From assembly GCA_028694305.1 (NCBI GenBank), contig JAQUTO010000021.1, positions 1-10,351 on the forward strand: DNA of 10,351 bases. Direction: 5' to 3'. The first letter of the stretch is position 1. The number at the start of each line of letters is the position of its first letter. The notes below the pieces were generated by a model. The model was not told the DNA's origin, made no database searches, and was given only the letters and a program-made list of their open reading frames with translations. Both the position numbers and the translations under genes were made by a program. Below are positions 7,561 to 10,351 of the stretch, one piece after another. This DNA comes from Bacilli bacterium. Its GTDB lineage: Bacteria > Bacillota_I > Bacilli_A > RFN20 > UBA1709.

Positions 7561-7592
7561 AAATCCCTTCTTTATAGGGGATTTTCTTTATT
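7561..7592 (+). terminator. Intrinsic terminator of the tRNA operon
   Basis: AAATCCC (7561-7567) pairs with GGGATTT (7578-7584) around a 10-nt loop, followed by a T-rich run (TTTCTTTATTT). It lies about 10 nt after the CCA of tRNA-Gly and separates the tRNAs from the downstream regulator gene. Confidence 0.8.
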
Positions 7593-7609
7593 TGAGATAT
7601 ATTGCTATG

Positions 7610-7638
7610 TTGACATATAGTATATTATATTCTATGAT
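7610..7638 (+). promoter_or_regulatory. Promoter of the HigA-like regulator gene
   Basis: TTGACA (7610-7615) and TATGAT (7633-7638) with a 17-bp spacer make a near-consensus sigma-A promoter. The start of transcription would fall near 7645, inside the palindrome at 7641-7659. Confidence 0.8.
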
Positions 7639-7640
7639 TA

Positions 7641-7659
7641 ATTTACCTTAGAGGTAAAT
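7641..7659. promoter_or_regulatory. Palindromic operator candidate over the start site and ribosome site
   Basis: ATTTACCTTAGAGGTAAAT is a perfect palindrome of two 8-bp arms around TAG. It begins 3 bp after the -10 box, spans the expected transcription start, and contains the ribosome site AGAGGT. A DNA-binding protein here would block transcription, and in RNA the arms could hide the ribosome site. Autoregulation by the XRE-type product of the next gene is the natural inference, as antitoxins of this family typically repress their own promoter. Confidence 0.65.
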
Positions 7660-7663
7660 AATT

Positions 7664-8194
7664 ATGGAGATTAGTAAAACATATATAGCTACTCCTCCGG
7701 GAGTAACTATCAAAGAACAATTGGTTGAGCGAGGCTTAAGCCAAAAGAAATTTGCTATGAGAATGGATCTTTCAGAGAAACATATTAGCAGACTCATTAA
7801 TGGCAATGTTCTTTTAACTACTGATGTTGCTATGCGTTTAGAAATGGTTTTGGGTATCCCAGCCAGTTTTTGGAATAACCTAGAATTTTTATATCGTGAG
7901 AACATACTAAAAGTTGAAAATGAGAATAATATGGATGAAGATGTTGAACTTATTAAGAACTATCCGTATTCACGGGTTGTTAAACTTGGCTGGTTGCCTA
8001 AAGCTAGTACAAAAGAAGAAAAGGTAATTAATTTAAGAAAGTTTTTGGGCGTTGTTCGATTGGAAATACTTAAGGATAATCAGACGGTAACGATGTTATT
8101 TGGCGAAAAAAAGGTTTCAAAAGGAGATCTACTTGTTTTAACTCGCATCCAAAATGAAAGAATCCAATCTAATGAAAAAGGTGATATACGCTAG
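7664..8194 (+). CDS. HigA-family XRE regulator/antitoxin-like protein, no toxin seen
   Basis: DNA-binding protein of 176 residues. The N-terminal third matches the HigA/VapI antitoxin family: TPPGVTIKEQLVERGLSQKKFAMRMDLSEKHISRLINGN (10-48), with the helix-turn-helix about 26-47, then AMRLEMVLGIPASFWNNLE (56-74), the typical family ending. It then continues with IKNYPYSRVVKLGWLPKASTKEEKVINLRKFLGV (97-130), a segment I associate with the longer HigA-like proteins that carry a further C-terminal domain. From about 131 the sequence is not recognisable and the protein stops, so it may be a shortened long-form member. No HigB-like toxin lies beside it: upstream are tRNAs, downstream an ATPase. The AGAGGT ribosome site lies in the palindrome at 7641-7659. 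Its own promoter suggests autorepression. Confidence 0.8.
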   Translation: MEISKTYIATPPGVTIKEQLVERGLSQKKFAMRMDLSEKHISRLINGNVLLTTDVAMRLEMVLGIPASFWNNLEFLYRENILKVENENNMDEDVELIKNYPYSRVVKLGWLPKASTKEEKVINLRKFLGVVRLEILKDNQTVTMLFGEKKVSKGDLLVLTRIQNERIQSNEKGDIR

Positions 8195-8223
8195 AGGACA
8201 ATATTAACCAGAAAAATGTATAT

Positions 8224-8288
8224 AGTTTTACGGCCGTAGACTGAAAACTTTAATTTTGCAAGAGTTTTTCGTCTATAGCCGTAAAACT
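8224..8288 (+). repeat. 27-bp imperfect inverted repeat (hairpin), 11-nt loop
   Basis: Arms 8224-8250 and 8262-8288 match at 22 of 27 positions, starting with an unbroken 11-bp outer stem (AGTTTTACGGC). As a plus-strand RNA, three of the five deviations are G-U pairs, giving 25 of 27 pairs; the minus-strand RNA would be weaker. No T-run follows the right arm, so it is not an ordinary intrinsic terminator. The right arm ends on the first base of the -35 box of the next gene. It could be an mRNA-end structure of the regulator gene, an operator, or a small mobile-element remnant; no target-site duplication is obvious. Confidence 0.8.
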
Positions 8289-8316
8289 TGACAATAGGAA
8301 ACACCTTAGATATAAT
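8288..8316 (+). promoter_or_regulatory. Perfect-consensus promoter of the ATPase gene
   Basis: TTGACA (8288-8293), 17 bp, TATAAT (8311-8316): an exact sigma-A consensus. Transcription would start near 8323, giving a leader of only about 12 nt that is mostly the GAGGTGAG ribosome site (8323-8330). Confidence 0.85.
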
Positions 8317-8334
8317 TGGTTTGAGGTGAGATTA

Positions 8335-9534
8335 ATGTTAATTAGAGAAAATTACTTAAATAAACTAATAGCGGGTAAAGACATTAATTTAATTAAAGTT
8401 ATAACTGGCGTTAGAAGAAGCGGTAAGAGTACACTTCTTTTGCAGTATAAAGACTATTTAAAATCTCAAAAAATAAGTGATTCCGATATTATTTATATGA
8501 ATTTTGAAAGTGCTGAATGGTATGGAATTAGAGACTATGAAGACTTATATAATCAGATTAAGAACCAAATTAGTGGTAAGAGTAAGAAGTACATCCTTTT
8601 AGATGAAGTTCAAAATGTTCTAAGTTGGGAAAAAGGTGTTAACGCTTTGTTAGTTGATGTTAATTCAGATATCTATATTACGGGATCTAACGCTTACTTG
8701 TTATCTAGTGAATTGACAACCTTGTTGGCGGGCAGAGTACTTACCATCAAGATTTATCCTTTTTCTTTTAAGGAATTCTTGTTAGAGTATCCTTTCAAAG
8801 AAAATGAAGATAAATATGATAAATTTGATAAATATCTCAAGTATGGTGGAATGCCAATGCTGGTTAATATGAATGATGATGAATGGCTAATGCAGAGTTA
8901 TTTAACTGATTTAAAGGATGTTGTTTTAAAAAAAGATGTTATTAATCGGAACAAAATCAAGGATCCGGCTTTTTTAGATAGGTTGATTGATTATATGGCA
9001 TCAGTTATTGGGAGTCTAACCACTCCATGCGCAATTGCCGAGTATCTAAGAAAGAATGGTAGTAGTATCACTAGCGAAACAATCTCAACTTATCTTTCTA
9101 TGCTTGAAAACGCCTATTTAATTTATCGTGTTCCAAGGTATGAATTAAAAGGTAAGCAATTACTAAAAACGCAAGGAAAGTACTATTTTATTGATAATGG
9201 TTTAAGAAATATCATAAGCGGACTGGCTGGTTATGATAGTGGTAGTAGTTATGAAAATCTCATATACATTGAATTACTACGCAGAGGTTATGAGGTTTTT
9301 GTTGGGGAATACAATGATTTAGAAATTGACTTCATAGCCGTTAAACCAAATGAAAGAGTTTATTATCAAGTGACTAGAAGCATCTTAGATGAAAAGGTTG
9401 AAGAAAGAGAGAAAAGATCTTTATTGGCTATCAAAGACAACTATAAGAAAGTCATACTGACAATGGACAATACTAAGAATAAACAGATTGATGGCATCGA
9501 AGTAATTAATATTATCGATTTCTTGATGAAGTAA
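8335..9534 (+). CDS. AAA-family ATPase with DUF4143 C-terminal domain
   Basis: Protein of 399 residues in the large AAA_14/DUF4143 ATPase family, whose biological role is mostly unknown. The N-terminal ATPase domain has Walker A GVRRSGKS (25-32), Walker B YILLDEVQ (86-93, Asp90-Glu91) and the sensor-like YITGSNAYLLSSELTTLLAGR (114-134), then PFSFKEFLLEYP (142-153) and YLKYGGMPMLV (167-177). A helical/winged region follows (about 210-270). The C-terminal DUF4143 part is PD-(D/E)XK-like: ENLIYIELLRRGYEV (307-321), LEIDFIAV (329-336) and VYYQVTR (342-348). The usual E-x-K is Gln345-Val-Thr, so cleavage is uncertain, though Q-V forms occur in the family. The frame is open from a GTG at 8326, but that lies in the ribosome site; the ATG at 8335 is preferred. 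A terminator follows. Confidence 0.9.
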   Translation: MLIRENYLNKLIAGKDINLIKVITGVRRSGKSTLLLQYKDYLKSQKISDSDIIYMNFESAEWYGIRDYEDLYNQIKNQISGKSKKYILLDEVQNVLSWEKGVNALLVDVNSDIYITGSNAYLLSSELTTLLAGRVLTIKIYPFSFKEFLLEYPFKENEDKYDKFDKYLKYGGMPMLVNMNDDEWLMQSYLTDLKDVVLKKDVINRNKIKDPAFLDRLIDYMASVIGSLTTPCAIAEYLRKNGSSITSETISTYLSMLENAYLIYRVPRYELKGKQLLKTQGKYYFIDNGLRNIISGLAGYDSGSSYENLIYIELLRRGYEVFVGEYNDLEIDFIAVKPNERVYYQVTRSILDEKVEEREKRSLLAIKDNYKKVILTMDNTKNKQIDGIEVINIIDFLMK

Positions 9535-9537
9535 ATT

Positions 9538-9572
9538 AAAAGAGAGCAAAGCACGAAGCTTTGTTTTCTTTT
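9538..9572 (+). terminator. Intrinsic terminator of the ATPase gene
   Basis: CAAAGC (9547-9552) pairs with GCTTTG (9558-9563) around a short loop, and the stem extends outward through GAGAG/TTTTC with A-U and G-U pairs. The downstream arm is T-rich and runs into TTTTCTTTT. It sits a few bases after the stop at 9532-9534. Confidence 0.75.
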
Positions 9573-9629
9573 GTGCAACTCTTTGCCTGAATGCCGAAAA
9601 CTATAATGCTTATAAAGCACGTAATAGTT

Positions 9630-9711
9630 AAAGTATTGGAAAAGTAGTGATTTCAGACATAGAAAGTATTAGAAAAGTTATATATTTAACCATAAAAAGT
9701 ATTGGAAAAGT
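9630..9711 (+). repeat. Three 16-bp direct repeats at exact 33-bp spacing
   Basis: AAAGTATTGGAAAAGT occurs at 9630-9645 and 9696-9711, with a one-base variant (TTAG for TTGG) at 9663-9678. The starts are exactly 33 bp apart and the 17-bp gaps are different in sequence, apart from a shared CATA before copies 2 and 3. A degraded fourth copy may lie near 9727-9743. The arrangement, near three helical turns, looks like iterated protein-binding sites. Confidence 0.85.
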
Positions 9712-9740
9712 TGTGTAACTGGGATTAAAGAAATCTAAAA

Positions 9741-9759
9741 AGTGTGAGTATGTCACACT
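9741..9759. repeat. Palindrome with 7-bp arms
   Basis: AGTGTGAGTATGTCACACT has perfect 7-bp arms around GTATG. It looks like an operator half-site pair or a small hairpin. There is no T-run after it, so a terminator is unlikely. Confidence 0.65.
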
Positions 9760-9811
9760 ATAAACCGGGGAATTGATATATAAATTTAATGCAAAATAGC
9801 TGCAACTGGCT

Positions 9812-9855
9812 CAAAATGAAAACTTTTGGTAAAAATGGTAAAACCTTTCATTTTG
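9812..9855. repeat. 44-bp imperfect palindrome
   Basis: CAAAATGAAA (9812-9821) and TTTCATTTTG (9846-9855) are perfect 10-bp arms. Inside them, after two mismatched bases on each side, TTTT (9824-9827) pairs with AAAA (9840-9843). The centre holds a direct repeat TGGTAAAA (9827-9834 and 9836-9843). It may be a hairpin or a large operator, 38 bp before the AbiEi promoter. Confidence 0.75.
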
Positions 9856-9892
9856 ATAAATAAATCATCCTCAACCCATATACAAGTATGTG

Positions 9893-9920
9893 TTGCAAAA
9901 ATACCACGATATGTTACAAT
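9893..9920 (+). promoter_or_regulatory. Promoter of the AbiEi-type gene, flanked by 7-bp inverted arms
   Basis: TTGCAA (9893-9898), 16 bp, then an extended -10 TGT-TACAAT (9912-9920). TGTTGCA (9891-9897) and TGCAACA (9932-9938) form a 7-bp inverted repeat bracketing the promoter. AbiEi antitoxins are known to repress their own promoter through inverted repeats, so this pair is a candidate operator. Confidence 0.6.
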
Positions 9921-9947
9921 GGTGTTATAAATGCAACAGAGGTATGT

Positions 9948-10351
9948 ATGAAGAAAAAAGAAACAAACCCTATAATAGTAGGGAATAAAGGTAACAAAAA
10001 TAAAATCATAACTTTAGCTAATTTATCAAATGGTTATATCAGGAATAATGATTTAATCACCAAAGGTATCCCCACCATCTATCTATCTAGGCTAGTTAAA
10101 GAAGGGACCATTAGAAAGGTGTACAAAGGAGTATACCTTGTTAATGGCTGTATTGAGGATGAACTTTATACTTTTCAATTAAGGTATAAATACATTGCTT
10201 ATTCTAAACGCAGTGCATTATATCTAAATCATCTTAGCAATAGGATGATTGATGTTATTGATGTGAATATACCAAAGAAATATCAAATAAAGAGTCATTC
10301 TTTTAGGATAAATAGAGTAAGTGACACTAAGTATAATATAGGGAGAGTGGC
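9948..10351 (+). CDS. AbiEi-type antitoxin/transcriptional regulator, 3' end outside window
   Basis: The first 134 codons of a protein resembling the AbiEi antitoxin of type IV toxin-antitoxin (abortive infection) systems. In that family AbiEi represses its promoter and counters the nucleotidyltransferase toxin AbiEii, encoded just downstream. A lysine/asparagine-rich leader (1-19) precedes a winged helix (about 20-66) with NGYIRNNDLITKGIPTIYLSRLVKEGTIRKVYKGVYLV. The following DELYTFQLRYKYIAYSKRSALYLNHLSNRMIDVIDVNIPKKY (71-112) matches the family's 'SHeTALyLhgLsdR...vtvP.gY' core. AGAGG (9938-9942) lies 5 nt before the ATG at 9948; an earlier ATG at 9944 is in another frame and quickly hits a stop. 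The partner toxin would lie past the right edge and is not seen. Confidence 0.8.
   Translation, partial: MKKKETNPIIVGNKGNKNKIITLANLSNGYIRNNDLITKGIPTIYLSRLVKEGTIRKVYKGVYLVNGCIEDELYTFQLRYKYIAYSKRSALYLNHLSNRMIDVIDVNIPKKYQIKSHSFRINRVSDTKYNIGRV

Larger units (their letters stand above)
9573..9947. other. Non-coding stretch rich in repeats upstream of the AbiEi gene
   Basis: No convincing gene on either strand across about 375 bp. It holds three spaced direct repeats (9630-9711), a 7-bp-arm palindrome (9741-9759), a long imperfect palindrome (9812-9855) and the promoter of the AbiEi-type gene (9893-9920). This is unusually dense for a region with only one short gene promoter. Confidence 0.7.

Noticed and set aside
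8224..8288. Ordinary intrinsic terminator for the regulator gene
   Set aside because: The stem is followed by TGACAATAGG rather than a T-run; it could still form an mRNA-end structure.
7199..9625. AAAGCACGTAAT at 7199-7210 and 9614-9625 as attachment-site direct repeats of an integrated element
   Set aside because: A 12-bp repeat is expected by chance in about 10 kb of AT-rich DNA; it lies at the 5' flank rather than the 3' end of a tRNA, and no integrase is seen.
9630..9711. Mini CRISPR array
   Set aside because: Repeats of 16 bp and gaps of 17 bp are too short, there are only three copies, and no cas gene is present.
9743..9757. CRP/FNR-type site (TGTGA...TCACA)
   Set aside because: The half-sites are separated by 5 bp rather than the 6 bp of the CRP consensus, and no regulator of that family is indicated.

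Overview
The window looks like chromosomal DNA from an AT-rich, low-GC Gram-positive bacterium (Bacillota). The pointers are a class III fructose-1,6-bisphosphatase (a Firmicutes-type enzyme), a DeoD-type purine nucleoside phosphorylase, a single-chain [4Fe-4S] L-serine dehydratase, strong AGGAGG ribosome sites, and tRNA genes of Bacillus-like sequence with encoded CCA ends. Stop codons include an ordinary TGA (sdaA), so the standard bacterial code applies and a UGA=Trp Mycoplasma is unlikely. An Erysipelotrichia/RF39-like relative is a guess from overall flavour; the genus cannot be fixed.

Layout. (1) 1-1602, minus strand: fbp, running off the left edge. (2) 1603-1722: a 120-bp divergent promoter region with an 11-bp inverted repeat placed symmetrically to two candidate -10 boxes. 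(3) 1723-7140, plus strand: a tight six-gene run (mgtE, RDD membrane protein, deoD, membrane-anchored NERD-like protein, sdaA, six-TM protein of unknown function) with gaps of 4-11 nt and one 13-nt overlap, very likely one operon. It mixes Mg2+ import, purine salvage and serine catabolism with three membrane or membrane-anchored proteins of unclear role. (4) 7167-7592: a tRNA operon Ser(GCU)-Glu(UUC)-Asp(GUC)-Gly(UCC) with its own promoter and terminator. (5) 7593 to the end: an accessory stretch downstream of the tRNAs, holding a HigA/XRE-type regulator without a visible toxin, a 27-bp imperfect inverted repeat, a DUF4143-type AAA ATPase under a perfect consensus promoter, a 378-bp non-coding stretch rich in repeats (three 16-bp repeats at exact 33-bp spacing, two palindromes), and the start of an AbiEi-type antitoxin gene cut by the right edge.

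The left two thirds reads as housekeeping metabolism. The right third resembles a tRNA-adjacent hotspot that has collected toxin-antitoxin or defence-like cargo; no integrase or transposase is visible. The least explained parts are the hairpin and consensus promoter at 8224-8316, the iterated repeats at 9630-9711, and the active-site-degenerate NERD-like gene inside the metabolic operon.
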